Source of the DNA: Streptomyces antibioticus
GTDB taxonomy: Bacteria; Actinomycetota; Actinomycetes; Streptomycetales; Streptomycetaceae
Assembly (NCBI RefSeq): GCF_001514065.1
Contig: NZ_KQ948422.1
Location: 1,116,001 to 1,180,000 of the forward strand
Length of the DNA: 64,000 nt
Direction of reading: 5' to 3'
Shown: positions 25,798-35,858 of the stretch, in pieces
How the letters are laid out: each line of letters starts with the position of its first letter
Numbering within the stretch: position 1 is the first letter of the stretch
Translations under genes and position numbers: made by a program
Notes under the pieces: model-generated
Database searches by the model: none
The model's input: only the letters and a program-made list of their open reading frames with translations
Told to the model about the DNA's origin: nothing

Positions 25798-26421
25798 TCA
25801 GCAGGGCGCGCGGAGCGGGGGCGGAAACCCGGTCCAGCGCAGGTCCTCCGGCAGATGACTCATGTCGTTGAGGACCAGGACACTCGCGGGCCGGTCCGCG
25901 GCGTAACGGATGACGGTGAGCGCGGCGTTGCCCTGATTGAGTCCCATCCAGCGCCAGGCCGGGGCGTCCATCGCGGCGCGCACCAGCCACGCGACCAGAA
26001 ACGCGTGGGTGACGACCAGCTCGTGCCGAGGCGCGTCCCCCTCCTCGACCGGCCCCGTGAAGTCCCTCACCGCTTGGCGGGCCAGCTCCGCACCCCTCGC
26101 CCGCTCCTCGGCCGTCACCCACGCCAAGCGCGCCACCATCGTGTCGGCGAACGCCGCGGGCAGCTCCTCCCGCTCCGGGACGTACGGCACATAGTCGCCG
26201 GCCGCATCGGACTCCCGCAGCGCCACCTCACCCAACTGCTCCCCCACCAGCCGGGCCGTCTGCGCCGCACGGGGCAACGGACCATGGTGCACGGCCGTCA
26301 GCGGTACACCCTCCAGACGCTTGCCCAGCAGCTCGGCCTGCCGTCGCCCGGCCGAGGTCAGCTCGTTCTCGTCGGGTGTGGCCTCACCGTGACGAGCGAG
26401 ATACAGGTATCGATCTTGCAT
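25798..26421 (-). CDS. Histidine phosphatase (phosphoglycerate mutase) family protein
   Basis: 207 residues. The catalytic LARHGEATPDENELTSAGRRQ is near the N-terminus, with the phospho-accepting His in RHG. The second histidine lies in ELVVTHAFLVAWL. HHGPLPRAAQTA supplies the conserved arginine. It is probably a small-molecule phosphatase; the substrate is unknown. It stands alone, ending before the long cspA leader. Confidence 0.85.
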   Translation of the reverse strand: MQDRYLYLARHGEATPDENELTSAGRRQAELLGKRLEGVPLTAVHHGPLPRAAQTARLVGEQLGEVALRESDAAGDYVPYVPEREELPAAFADTMVARLAWVTAEERARGAELARQAVRDFTGPVEEGDAPRHELVVTHAFLVAWLVRAAMDAPAWRWMGLNQGNAALTVIRYAADRPASVLVLNDMSHLPEDLRWTGFPPPLRAPC

Positions 26422-26469
26422 ACCGAGGTGGACGCCGCCCCGTCGGCCCTCGGTTCCCGACTGCTCACG

Positions 26470-26850
26470 TCAGGCGGTTCGTCCCTCCGGCTCATTGGCG
26501 GCTTCGGTCGTCTCCTGGAACGTCGTGATGGCCTCGCCGTTTACCCTCGCCCAGTTCGTCAGGACCTCGATGGGTTCGACGAGGGTCCGGCCGAGGTCGG
26601 TGAGGCGGTACTCGACGTGCCGTGGTGCTTCGGCGTGCCGTTCGACCAGGCCGTATCGCTGGAGTCGGCGCAGTGTCTGGGTGAGGACCTTGCGGGAGAT
26701 GCCGCCGATGACGTCGACGAGCTCGCCGTGTCTGCGGGGCCCGCTGCTGAGTCCGTAGATCACGAGCACGGCCCACTTGTCGGAGATGATCTCGACCGCG
26801 AGGCGCGTGGGGCAGTCGGCGAGGAAGGCGGGGCCGGCCACGTTCTGCAT
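26470..26850 (-). CDS. HxlR family redox/aldehyde-responsive regulator
   Basis: 126 residues with a winged helix: AVEIISDKWAVLVIYGLSSG, RRHGELVDVIGGISRKVLTQ and VEYRLTDLGRTL. An N-terminal cysteine in FLADCPTRLA occupies the redox-sensing position of YodB/HypR-type members. It is divergent from a quinone-oxidoreductase-like gene 87 bp away, a classical pairing in which the regulator represses the reductase until electrophile or quinone stress. Confidence 0.88.
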   Translation of the reverse strand: MQNVAGPAFLADCPTRLAVEIISDKWAVLVIYGLSSGPRRHGELVDVIGGISRKVLTQTLRRLQRYGLVERHAEAPRHVEYRLTDLGRTLVEPIEVLTNWARVNGEAITTFQETTEAANEPEGRTA

Positions 26851-26860
26851 GGGAATCGAA

Positions 26861-26877
26861 GGTACCAGGAGGTAACC
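26861..26877. promoter_or_regulatory. Candidate HxlR operator
   Basis: GGTACC (26861-26866) and GGTAACC (26871-26877) are each palindromic, with centres 10 bp apart, in the HxlR-reductase gap. The geometry suits a dimer contacting one face of the DNA. Confidence 0.45.
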
Positions 26878-26937
26878 GACGGCTTCGTAACGTCTTCCGC
26901 AAGCAACGAAACCAGCACCAGATGCGGAGGATCCACC

Positions 26938-27918
26938 ATGCAACGAGTCGTCGTGTTCGACGAGTTCGGCGGTCCGGAGGTCATGCACGTCGTCGAGGAG
27001 CCGGTCGTCGAGCCCGCCGTCGGCGAGGTGCGGGTCAGGATCGAGGCGTTCGCCGTCAACCCGCTCGACCGGATGATGCGGTCCGGCACCTCGCCCGCGA
27101 CCGTCCCCCTGCCCCACGCCCGTCTCGGCGTCGAAGGAACCGGCGTCGTCGACGCGTTGGGCCCCGGCACCGCCGGACTGAAGATCGGCGATCCCGTCAT
27201 CCTCGCCGCCGTCCCGGACCCGAGCGCCCGGGGCAGTTACGCCGAGTACACCACGCTCCCCGCGAGCCAGGTCCTCCCCCGGCCCGCCGGGCTCGGCGTC
27301 ACGGAGGCGGCGGCTGTGTGGGTCGCGTACTCCACCGCCTACGGCGCCCTCGTCGAGAAGGCGGGCATACGGCCCGGCGACCACGTCCTCATCACCGCCG
27401 CGTCCGGCGGTGTCGGCCGGGCGGCGATGCAGATCGCCCACCAGATCGGCGCCGTCCCCCTCGCCCTCACCCGGCACACCGCACGCAAGGGCGAACTCCT
27501 GGCCGCCGGTGCCGCCGCCGTCATCGCCACCGACGACGAGGACGTCGTCGAAGCCGTCCGCCGCCACACCGACGGGGCCGGCGCCGACATCGTCCTCGAC
27601 GTGGTCATGGGCCCCGGCCAGCAGGAGCTCCTCACGGCGGCCCGCCCCGGCGGAACACTGGTCGCGGCGGGCTTCCTGGACCCGCGGCCCACCCCCTTCC
27701 CGAGCGGGCCGCCGCTCAGGATCTTCAGTTACCGCAGCTTCGAGCACACTCTCGACGCCGCTGTGGTGAAGCGCATGGCCGCCTTCCTGAGCGCCGGTGT
27801 GCGGCTCGGGTCGCTGCGGCCCGCCGTCGACAAGGTGTTCACCTTCGATGACGTCGTAGCCGCGCACCGCCGTCTCGAGTCGGGCTTGCACTCCGGGAAG
27901 ATCGTCGTCACGGTCTAG
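26938..27918 (+). CDS. NADPH:quinone oxidoreductase-like zinc-independent MDR protein
   Basis: 326 residues of the medium-chain reductase fold. VFDEFGGPEVMHVVEEP opens the GroES-like domain, and the cofactor loop is VLITAASGGVGRAAMQIAHQ, the AxxGGVG form typical of NADPH quinone reductases. Catalytic-zinc cysteines are absent, as expected for QOR-type members. It probably detoxifies quinones or enones under control of the divergent HxlR regulator. ATG 26938 follows a GGAGG-type site. Confidence 0.88.
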   Translation: MQRVVVFDEFGGPEVMHVVEEPVVEPAVGEVRVRIEAFAVNPLDRMMRSGTSPATVPLPHARLGVEGTGVVDALGPGTAGLKIGDPVILAAVPDPSARGSYAEYTTLPASQVLPRPAGLGVTEAAAVWVAYSTAYGALVEKAGIRPGDHVLITAASGGVGRAAMQIAHQIGAVPLALTRHTARKGELLAAGAAAVIATDDEDVVEAVRRHTDGAGADIVLDVVMGPGQQELLTAARPGGTLVAAGFLDPRPTPFPSGPPLRIFSYRSFEHTLDAAVVKRMAAFLSAGVRLGSLRPAVDKVFTFDDVVAAHRRLESGLHSGKIVVTV

Positions 27919-27944
27919 CGGACCGGAGACGGAGGGAGCCGTCT

Positions 27945-29852
<1,908 letters not shown>

Positions 29853-29945
29853 CACGCTCCCGGTGGTTCGGAAGTCGGAAGTGTCCCGTCAGGGGAGGTG
29901 CTCAGTCCAGGCATTTATCGCGGACCGGCGAAAACCGGACACCGC

Positions 29946-30830
29946 TCAGTCGACGGGATGGGACGGCTGGTCAGAGGTCTCGGCGTTCTCCGTGGCGGCC
30001 CAGGTGGCCAGGAGGCGTAGGGCGTCGTGTTCGGGTGTGCCGGGTGCGGCGCTCAGTGCGGTGAGGGTCAGGCCGGGCATGGCCGGGAGTTCCCTGGCGT
30101 CGAAGTCGAGGTGGAGGACGCCGACCACGGGGTGTCTGACGGCCTTGCGGCCGCTGTGGTGCAGGCGGACGTCGTGTGTGGCCCAGGCCGTGCGGAACTC
30201 CTCGCTGCGGGCGACGAGTTCACCGACGAGGCGGGTCAGCTCGCGGTCGTGCGGGGCGCGGCCCGCCTCGGCGCGCAGCAGGGCGACCATGTCGTCGACG
30301 GACTGGTCCCACTCGGGAAAGAAGTCCCGCGCACGCGGATCCAGGAACTGGAAGCGGGCGATGTTGACGGTCTTCACGCTGCTGTCGGCGTACATCGGTG
30401 CGTACAGGGCGCGCCCGAGGTGGTTGATGGCGAGGATGTCCGTGCGGCCGTTGCGGATGAAGGCCGGGGAGTCGGTCATGGACTCCAGAACGCGCAGGAC
30501 GCTGTCGGGCAGGGCACCGCGGGCCGGCCTGCGGCGGGCAGGGCGTTCGGCGGCGGCGCGGGCCAGGTCGTGGAGGTGGGCACGTTCGGCGTCGTCGAGC
30601 TGGAGGGCGTTCGCGACGGAGTCGAGGACCTCGTCCGAGGCCCCGGCGAGGCGGCCGCGCTCCAGGCGGACGTAGTAGTCGATGCTGACGCCGGCGAGCA
30701 GGGCGACTTCCTCGCGGCGCAAGCCGGGCACCCGCCGGTTGCCGCCGTACGCGGGCAGGCCGGCCTGCTGAGGGGTGATCTTGGCGCGACGCGAGACCAG
30801 GAACTCGCGGATGTCGCTCTCGGTGCTCAC
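29946..30830 (-). CDS. XRE-family regulator with MmyB-like ligand-binding domain
   Basis: 294 residues. The helix-turn-helix lies at about 30-75 (RVPGLRREEVALLAGVSIDY, YVRLERGRLAG). A PAS-like MmyB domain follows at about 115-280, with PAFIRNGRTDILAINHLGRAL and ARDFFPEWDQSVDDMVALLR. Such regulators in Streptomyces often control a neighbouring oxidoreductase and can bind fatty acids. The plausible target is the downstream SDR at 31265. GTG 30830 has TAGCCT about 8 nt upstream, suggesting a leaderless transcript. Confidence 0.88.
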   Translation of the reverse strand: MSTESDIREFLVSRRAKITPQQAGLPAYGGNRRVPGLRREEVALLAGVSIDYYVRLERGRLAGASDEVLDSVANALQLDDAERAHLHDLARAAAERPARRRPARGALPDSVLRVLESMTDSPAFIRNGRTDILAINHLGRALYAPMYADSSVKTVNIARFQFLDPRARDFFPEWDQSVDDMVALLRAEAGRAPHDRELTRLVGELVARSEEFRTAWATHDVRLHHSGRKAVRHPVVGVLHLDFDARELPAMPGLTLTALSAAPGTPEHDALRLLATWAATENAETSDQPSHPVD

Positions 30831-30870
30831 GCCTTCCAGGCTAGATCGGGTCGCGCACGGGTGAGGGGTC

Positions 30871-30910
30871 CTGTCTGTGCCTGTCAGTGCCTGTCAGTGC
30901 CTGTCACGGC
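30871..30910. repeat. Short 10-bp tandem repeat, four copies
   Basis: CTGTCTGTGC, CTGTCAGTGC, CTGTCAGTGC and CTGTCACGGC run head to tail in the upstream region of the XRE gene. The central two are identical. The 10-bp period matches a helical turn, so it could be a stacked binding site or simple slippage. Confidence 0.7.
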
Positions 30911-30911
30911 G

Positions 30912-31085
30912 GGCCCTTCCACCGACGAGGCACCCGCGGACCGGTTCACCGGGGTCTGGCTCGACCGGCTCTCCGCGGGCCGGGAGCCGTCCCGGATGAA
31001 CGTCAACCTGGTCCGGTTCTCCCCCGGCGGGACCGTCTCCTGCCCGCCGGGCGAGGAGCACCGGCACGGTGCCGTCCCCGCAGCC
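30912..31085 (+). pseudogene. Cupin-domain gene remnant with an internal deletion
   Basis: The frame encodes ADRFTGVWLDRLSAGREPSR then MNVNLVRFSPGGTV, the start of a cupin related to carboxymuconolactone-decarboxylase-associated proteins. It jumps directly to CPPGEEHRHGAVP, which in such proteins lies about 30-40 residues later and follows the metal-binding HTHP strand. That strand is missing, and the sequence after the fragment is non-homologous. No start codon or ribosome site is apparent. This is a decayed piece between the XRE regulator and the SDR. Confidence 0.6.
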
Positions 31086-31193
31086 GCCGGCCGGCCCGCG
31101 CGGTCGGCTCGGCGGCGGACGCCGCACGTTCTTCGTAGCCTGAGCGGACGCGGAGCACGCCCGCTGCGTCGGAACGGAAGGAGCACCACCGCC

Positions 31194-31268
31194 ATGCGAG
31201 CAGCAGTCGCACATCACCCCTGCGAGGCTCACGTCGACCGGCAGGTCACACGGGTGGTGAGGTCGTGA
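31194..31268 (+). CDS. 24-codon ORF overlapping the SDR start (possible leader peptide)
   Basis: ATG 31194 is preceded by a strong GGAAGGAG at 31176-31183 (10 nt). The peptide starts MRAAVAHHPCEAHVDR and ends at TGA 31266-31268, which overlaps the SDR GTG at 31265 as GTGA. The SDR itself lacks an equally good ribosome site, so translational coupling is plausible. Whether the peptide has its own role is unknown. Confidence 0.4.
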   Translation: MRAAVAHHPCEAHVDRQVTRVVRS

Positions 31269-31990
31269 GCCGGATCCTGGTGACCGGGTCCGGCGACGGC
31301 CTCGGACGCGCCGCGGCGGACTCGCTGGTGTCCGCGGGGCACGACGTGGTGGTGCACGCCCGGAATCAGGAGCGCGTGGCGGGCCTCGCCCCGCTGATCG
31401 ACCGCGGGGCGCACGTCGTCGTGGGTGACTTCACCGACCGTGACGCCGTACGACGGATCGCGGCCGAGCTGCTCCACGCCCAGCCGCTCGACGCGGTCAT
31501 CCACAACGCGGGCGTGTGGAGCGGGCCCGCGGTCATGCCGGTCAACATCATCGCGCCGTACCTGCTCACGGCGCTGCTGCCCGGCCCGGGCCGCCTGGTG
31601 TACCTGAGCAGCAACTCGCACTTCGGCGGGCGCCCCTCACTCGACGGGGTCGACTGGTCGGGCAGGAGGGCCGGGTCGTACGCCGACAGCAAGCTGTTCG
31701 TCACCACGCTCGCCGCCGCGGTGGCCCGGCTGCGGCCGGACGTGGTGAGCAACGCCGTCGACCCGGGATGGGTACCGACCAGGATGGGCGGGCCCGGCGC
31801 ACCGGACGACCTGGAACTCGGCCATCGGACCCAGGAGTGGCTGGCCGCCGCCGACGATCCCGAGGCCCTGACCACGGGCGGGTACTGGTACCACCGTGAG
31901 CGCCTGCGCCCGCACGAGGCGGTCCACGACGAGGCCTTCCAGGACCGACTCCTGGAGACACTGGCCGAGGAAACGGGCACCGCGCTGTGA
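31265..31990 (+). CDS. Short-chain dehydrogenase/reductase
   Basis: 241 residues. The cofactor loop is ILVTGSGDGLGRAAADSL, NAG appears in DAVIHNAGVWSG, the catalytic Ser lies in VYLSSNSHFGG and the Tyr-Lys pair in SYADSKLF. It is a complete classical SDR with probable NADP preference (VVVHARN after strand 2). The substrate is unknown. The start overlaps the small upstream ORF. The XRE/MmyB regulator upstream and divergent is the best candidate controller. Confidence 0.88.
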   Translation: MSRILVTGSGDGLGRAAADSLVSAGHDVVVHARNQERVAGLAPLIDRGAHVVVGDFTDRDAVRRIAAELLHAQPLDAVIHNAGVWSGPAVMPVNIIAPYLLTALLPGPGRLVYLSSNSHFGGRPSLDGVDWSGRRAGSYADSKLFVTTLAAAVARLRPDVVSNAVDPGWVPTRMGGPGAPDDLELGHRTQEWLAAADDPEALTTGGYWYHRERLRPHEAVHDEAFQDRLLETLAEETGTAL

Positions 31991-32023
31991 GCGGTCATGT
32001 GGGGACGAGTGACGTGCGGGCGA

Positions 32024-32923
32024 TCAGTCAGGCGCCGTGCGGCCGCGGACCGCGACGCGGAAGGCGATCGGGGTCTGGTCCGTGCGGTGATGGAAGTACT
32101 TGCTGAAGTGGGTCGCGCTGGAGAAGCCGAGGCGCTCGGCGATGCGGGCGGCGCTGTGGTCGCTGTGGGCCAGGAGTCGCTTGGCCTCCAGGACGACGCG
32201 ACGGTCGATGAATTCCTTTGCGCCGAGGCCGGCCGCGGCGAGCGTGGCGCGGGACAGCGTGCGGGACGACCAGCCCAGTGCCGCGGCGTAGTCCTCGACC
32301 CGGCGGGTGTGGGCGAAGTCCTGTTCCACTGCGTCACGGAAGCGCAGGTAGGTGGTGTCGGGCGCGGGTGCCGGGCTTCCGGCGGGCGCGGTGAGGTGGG
32401 CGAGCCTCAGGACGAGGACCGCGAGCAGATGCCGTAGAGCCGCGGTGTGGATCTCCAGGGGCAGGTGTCCGAGGGCGTGGAACTCGGTGGTGAGGTGGTC
32501 TGCGGCCAGCCGTAGGGCCGCTGCGTCGTCGGGCAGGGGGCGGCGCAGGACCGGGGCGTGCGGGTCCTCCAGGCGGGCGCCGGCGGTGGTGGCCGGGTCG
32601 AGGAAGTCCTGCCGGAACAGGATCAGGGTCCCTTCGGCGTGGGTGAGGTCCCCCCACTGCTGGACCTGGCCGGGGCGTACCCAGAGCCAGGAGCCGGGGT
32701 CGAGGGCGTAGCCGGTGAAGTCGACCGTGTGCCGCAGGCTCCCGGCGCCGAGGGTGATCAGGTGGTGGAAGTCCGGTCGCTGGCGGACGGTGAGCCGCTC
32801 GGCGGAGACCCGGTGGCGCAGGTCGGCCAGGGACAGCACTTCGACGCCGGCCGGGGTCCCGGCGGGCGCGGAGAAGGAGACCTCCGGGATGCCGCGCTCG
32901 GCATCGTGTCGCTTTTTGACCAT
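32024..32923 (-). CDS. AraC family transcriptional regulator
   Basis: About 299 residues. The N-terminal cupin-like sensor has GSLRHTVDFTGYALDPGSWL and WVRPGQVQQWG. The C-terminal double helix-turn-helix has VEDYAAALGWSSRTLSRATL and ARIAERLGFSSATHFSKYFH. I chose ATG 32923 because homologous N-termini begin near RHDAERGIPEVSF; in-frame starts at 32959 and 33064 exist. It is divergent from the double SnoaL gene and probably regulates it. Confidence 0.88.
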   Translation of the reverse strand: MVKKRHDAERGIPEVSFSAPAGTPAGVEVLSLADLRHRVSAERLTVRQRPDFHHLITLGAGSLRHTVDFTGYALDPGSWLWVRPGQVQQWGDLTHAEGTLILFRQDFLDPATTAGARLEDPHAPVLRRPLPDDAAALRLAADHLTTEFHALGHLPLEIHTAALRHLLAVLVLRLAHLTAPAGSPAPAPDTTYLRFRDAVEQDFAHTRRVEDYAAALGWSSRTLSRATLAAAGLGAKEFIDRRVVLEAKRLLAHSDHSAARIAERLGFSSATHFSKYFHHRTDQTPIAFRVAVRGRTAPD

Positions 32924-33075
32924 CACCAGTCGCCAGCGTATCCGATCCGTACTGTTCATCCGGCCTAGCTTGGAGATGTCAGCCCGACCACCGTCGATCC
33001 GATGTCGGAAAGCGGTAAGGGAGGGGACTTCCTGGTCTTCCCCTTCAAGACCGGACCTCGCCAAGGAGAACCGTC

Positions 33076-33837
33076 ATGAGCAACGCCACGACCACCGTCC
33101 TGACCGCCGCCGGCGAGCTGTTCGGGCAGAAGGACCCGAGCGCCGTGGACCGCTGGGTCGCCGCCGACTACCGCCAGCACAGCGCCCTGGCCGCTGACGG
33201 TCCCGAGGCCCTGCGGCAGTTGGTCGCCGGCCTGCCGGAAGGCTTCCGCTACGAGGGCGCCCGCGTGATCGCCGACGGCGACCTGGTCGCCCTGCACGGC
33301 GTCTACCACGGCTTCGGCCCCGTCCCGCTGGTCGCCTTCGACGTCTTCCGCGTCGATGCCGACGGCAAGCTCGCCGAGCACTGGGACGCGCTGACCCCGC
33401 TGGTCGGGGACACCGCCTCGGGCCGTTCCCAGACCGACGGTCCCGCCGAGCCGGCCGACCTGGACCGGACCGAGGCCAACCGCGCGCTGGTCCTGGAGTT
33501 CGCCGAGAAGGTCCTCAAGGGCGCCGACTACTCCGTACTGACCGACTACATCTCGACCGAGGTCTACCACCAGCACAACCCCGAAGCGGCCGACGGCCTC
33601 GACGGTTTCGGTGCCGCCGCCGCGAAGTGGGCCGAGCAGGGCAAGAACCTCGTCTACAAGACCGTCCACCGGGTCGTCGCCGAGGGCGACTTCGTCCTGT
33701 TGCAGTCCGAGGGCGAGTTCGGCGTAGCCGTCGCCTACTACGACCTCTTCCGCGTCCAGGATGGCAAGATCGTCGAGCACTGGGACGTCATCGCCCCCGT
33801 TCCCGCCGAACTCCCGCACTCCAACGGTCTGTTCTGA
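33076..33837 (+). CDS. Tandem SnoaL-like (NTF2 fold) protein
   Basis: 253 residues composed of two SnoaL-like domains. Domain 1 is about 5-115 (YRQHSALAADGPEALRQLVA, LVAFDVFRVDADGKLAEHWD). Domain 2 is about 130-245 (YHQHNPEAADGLDGFGAAAA, YYDLFRVQDGKIVEHWDVI). Both keep the Asp/Glu-His-Trp-Asp ending typical of the fold. Members are small-molecule isomerases, hydroxylases or binding proteins. Two copies in one chain would form an internal dimer. AAGGAG precedes the ATG. It lies 89 bp before the macrodomain gene on the same strand. Confidence 0.88.
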   Translation: MSNATTTVLTAAGELFGQKDPSAVDRWVAADYRQHSALAADGPEALRQLVAGLPEGFRYEGARVIADGDLVALHGVYHGFGPVPLVAFDVFRVDADGKLAEHWDALTPLVGDTASGRSQTDGPAEPADLDRTEANRALVLEFAEKVLKGADYSVLTDYISTEVYHQHNPEAADGLDGFGAAAAKWAEQGKNLVYKTVHRVVAEGDFVLLQSEGEFGVAVAYYDLFRVQDGKIVEHWDVIAPVPAELPHSNGLF

Positions 33838-33926
33838 CGGCTGACCGGCGCCGCCGCGGGACCGGTCCCTCTCGCTCCGCCGCAGCGAACCTCGACCCGC
33901 ACCATGCCCGCCACCGGGAGGAACCC

Positions 33927-34865
33927 GTGCCCGTGACCGCACTGCCGCTCGCCGCCTACCGCGCCGCCGTCGCCCTGGACGAGCCGTTCCGGCCCACCGC
34001 CACCCATGACCCCGAGCAGTGGTCCGGCGGCGATGCGGTCCGCGCGCTGCTCGACCTGCTGGGCGACGACCCGGCGGCGACGCGGGCAGGGCTGCGCCCC
34101 GGCGCGGTGGACGGGCTCGCCGAGGCCGACGCCCGGCGGGTGCTGCGTGCCGTGCTGACCGTACGGGAAGCGGCACCCCTTCCCACCGGGGCCGCCGAAG
34201 CGCTGGACATGCTGCTGTCCCGCGAACGCCGGGCACGCCCGACGACCGACGCGGCCTCGCTGCCCACGCTCCGCGACACGCTCCCCCGCACCACGTATCG
34301 GGCCGCCGACCGTACGGCGCTCTGGCAGGGCGACCTCACCACGCTCGGCGCCGACGCCGTCGTGAACGCCGCCAACAGTGCGCTGCTCGGCTGCTTCGCC
34401 CCGATGCACGCGTGCATCGACAACGCCCTTCACGCCGCGGCCGGACCCCGGCTGCGCGCCGACTGCCACACGATCATGTCCTTGCAGGGCCACCCGGAGC
34501 CGACCGGCACCGCCAAGATCACTCGCGGCTACCACCTGCCCGCACGCTATGTCCTGCACACCGTCGGCCCCGTCGTCGACGGCCCGCTGCGCCCCCCGCA
34601 CGAGAGGGCGCTGGCCGCCTCGTACCGCGCCTGCCTCGACCTCGCCGCCGAGGTCGACGGCGTGCGCACCGTCGCGTTCTGCGGCATCAGCACCGGTGTC
34701 TTCGGCTACCCCAGGACGCCCGCCGCCCGCACGGCCCTCGACACGGTGGCCGACTGGCTCGACCGCCACCCCGGGCGGTTCGACCGCGTGGTGTTCAACG
34801 TGTACGGGGACGACGACCACGCCGCGTACACACGCGCCCTCACCGAAAGCACCCCGTCGAGATGA
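33927..34865 (+). CDS. Zinc-type macrodomain ADP-ribosyl hydrolase (Zn-Macro)
   Basis: 312 residues. An N-terminal helical extension (1-120) precedes a macrodomain at about 125-305. The region ADAVVNAANSALLG, then GCFAPMHACIDN at 155-166 and the helix after it, contains the Cys/His cluster that marks zinc-dependent macrodomains. FCGISTGVFGYP is the second ADP-ribose loop. Family members remove ADP-ribose from targets modified by SirTM. The GTG at 33927 has GGGAGG 5 nt upstream. Its stop overlaps the next ATG as ATGA, so it is coupled to the SirTM-type gene. Confidence 0.88.
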   Translation: MPVTALPLAAYRAAVALDEPFRPTATHDPEQWSGGDAVRALLDLLGDDPAATRAGLRPGAVDGLAEADARRVLRAVLTVREAAPLPTGAAEALDMLLSRERRARPTTDAASLPTLRDTLPRTTYRAADRTALWQGDLTTLGADAVVNAANSALLGCFAPMHACIDNALHAAAGPRLRADCHTIMSLQGHPEPTGTAKITRGYHLPARYVLHTVGPVVDGPLRPPHERALAASYRACLDLAAEVDGVRTVAFCGISTGVFGYPRTPAARTALDTVADWLDRHPGRFDRVVFNVYGDDDHAAYTRALTESTPSR

Positions 34866-35770
34866 ACGAGCCCACCGGCTTCGACCTGGAAGCCGCCGCC
34901 GGCACGCTGCGCACCTGGCTCGCCGAGGCCGACCGCGTGCTGATCACCGCCGGGGCCGGTCTCAGCGCCGCCGCCGGACACGACTACGGCGACGAGGACC
35001 GCTTCCGGGAGCTGTTCCCCGCGCTGCACCGCGCCGGCCTGCGCTCCCGCTACCTGGTGGGCGTGCCGCTGCCTCCCGCCCTGCGGTGGGGTTTCTGGGC
35101 CGTCCACATCGACGACATCCGCTTCTCCACCACACCCAACCCGCTCTACCAGCGGCTGCGCGCGCTCGTAGAAGGCACGGACCACTGGGTGATGACGTCC
35201 AACGTGGACGGCTTCTTCGCCCGCAACGGCTTCGCCCCGGACCGCGTCTTCACCCCGCAGGGCGACTACGGCCGCTACCAGTGCGCCACTCCCTGCACTC
35301 CCTCGACCTGGGACAGCCGGCCGCTCGTCGCCCAGCTCCTCGCCGCCCACGACCCCGCGACCGGCGCCGTCACCGACCCCGACGCCCTGCCCCGCTGCCC
35401 GAACTGTGCGGGCGAGGTCGAGATCAACGTCCGTGTCGGCCCGCAGTTCGTCGACGCGCCGTACCTCCCCGCGGGCCGTCGACTCCGGCACTGGCTGGGC
35501 ACGGCTCCCGCCGACACCCGCCTGCTGGTCCTGGAGTTCGGTGCCGGATTCAACACCCCGGGCGTGATCCGACGGCCCGGCGAACAGCTCGTCCGGCACT
35601 TCCCACGGGGCCACCTCGTACGCGTGAACCCCGACCATCCGGACACACCCGCCGACCTCGCCGACCGGGCCCTGCCCGTCCCCGTCGGCGCCGCCCGCCT
35701 GCTCGGCATACTCGCCACGCCGCACCCGGCGCCCGACCCTACGGTGACAGTCCGAGCCGTGCCGGAGTAA
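34862..35770 (+). CDS. SirTM-type sirtuin (probable protein ADP-ribosyltransferase)
   Basis: 302 residues. NAD motif GAGLSAAAG is at 31-39 and TSNVDGFF at 112-119 (N114, D116). The position of the catalytic histidine in ordinary sirtuins is Q133 (FTPQGDYG). Zinc is bound by C141/C145 and C179/C182. The His-to-Gln change is the hallmark of the SirTM class, which ADP-ribosylates proteins rather than deacylating lysines. Co-translation with a zinc macrodomain is also diagnostic. No GcvH-L carrier or LplA2 ligase is present nearby, unlike the bacterial pathogen operons, so the target here is unknown. Confidence 0.88.
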   Translation: MNEPTGFDLEAAAGTLRTWLAEADRVLITAGAGLSAAAGHDYGDEDRFRELFPALHRAGLRSRYLVGVPLPPALRWGFWAVHIDDIRFSTTPNPLYQRLRALVEGTDHWVMTSNVDGFFARNGFAPDRVFTPQGDYGRYQCATPCTPSTWDSRPLVAQLLAAHDPATGAVTDPDALPRCPNCAGEVEINVRVGPQFVDAPYLPAGRRLRHWLGTAPADTRLLVLEFGAGFNTPGVIRRPGEQLVRHFPRGHLVRVNPDHPDTPADLADRALPVPVGAARLLGILATPHPAPDPTVTVRAVPE

Positions 35771-35858
35771 TTCGCTTGATCCGTTCAGGGAACGTCGCTG
35801 CACTGTGCGGGGCGCCGCGCGACGTGGTGCCGTGCACTTCGAGGAGGCGGCGGCAGCA

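Noticed and set aside
33076-35770. Toxin-antitoxin system of the DarT/DarG type
   Set aside because: The macrodomain is of the zinc type and its partner is a sirtuin fold, not a DarT NADAR/ART toxin.
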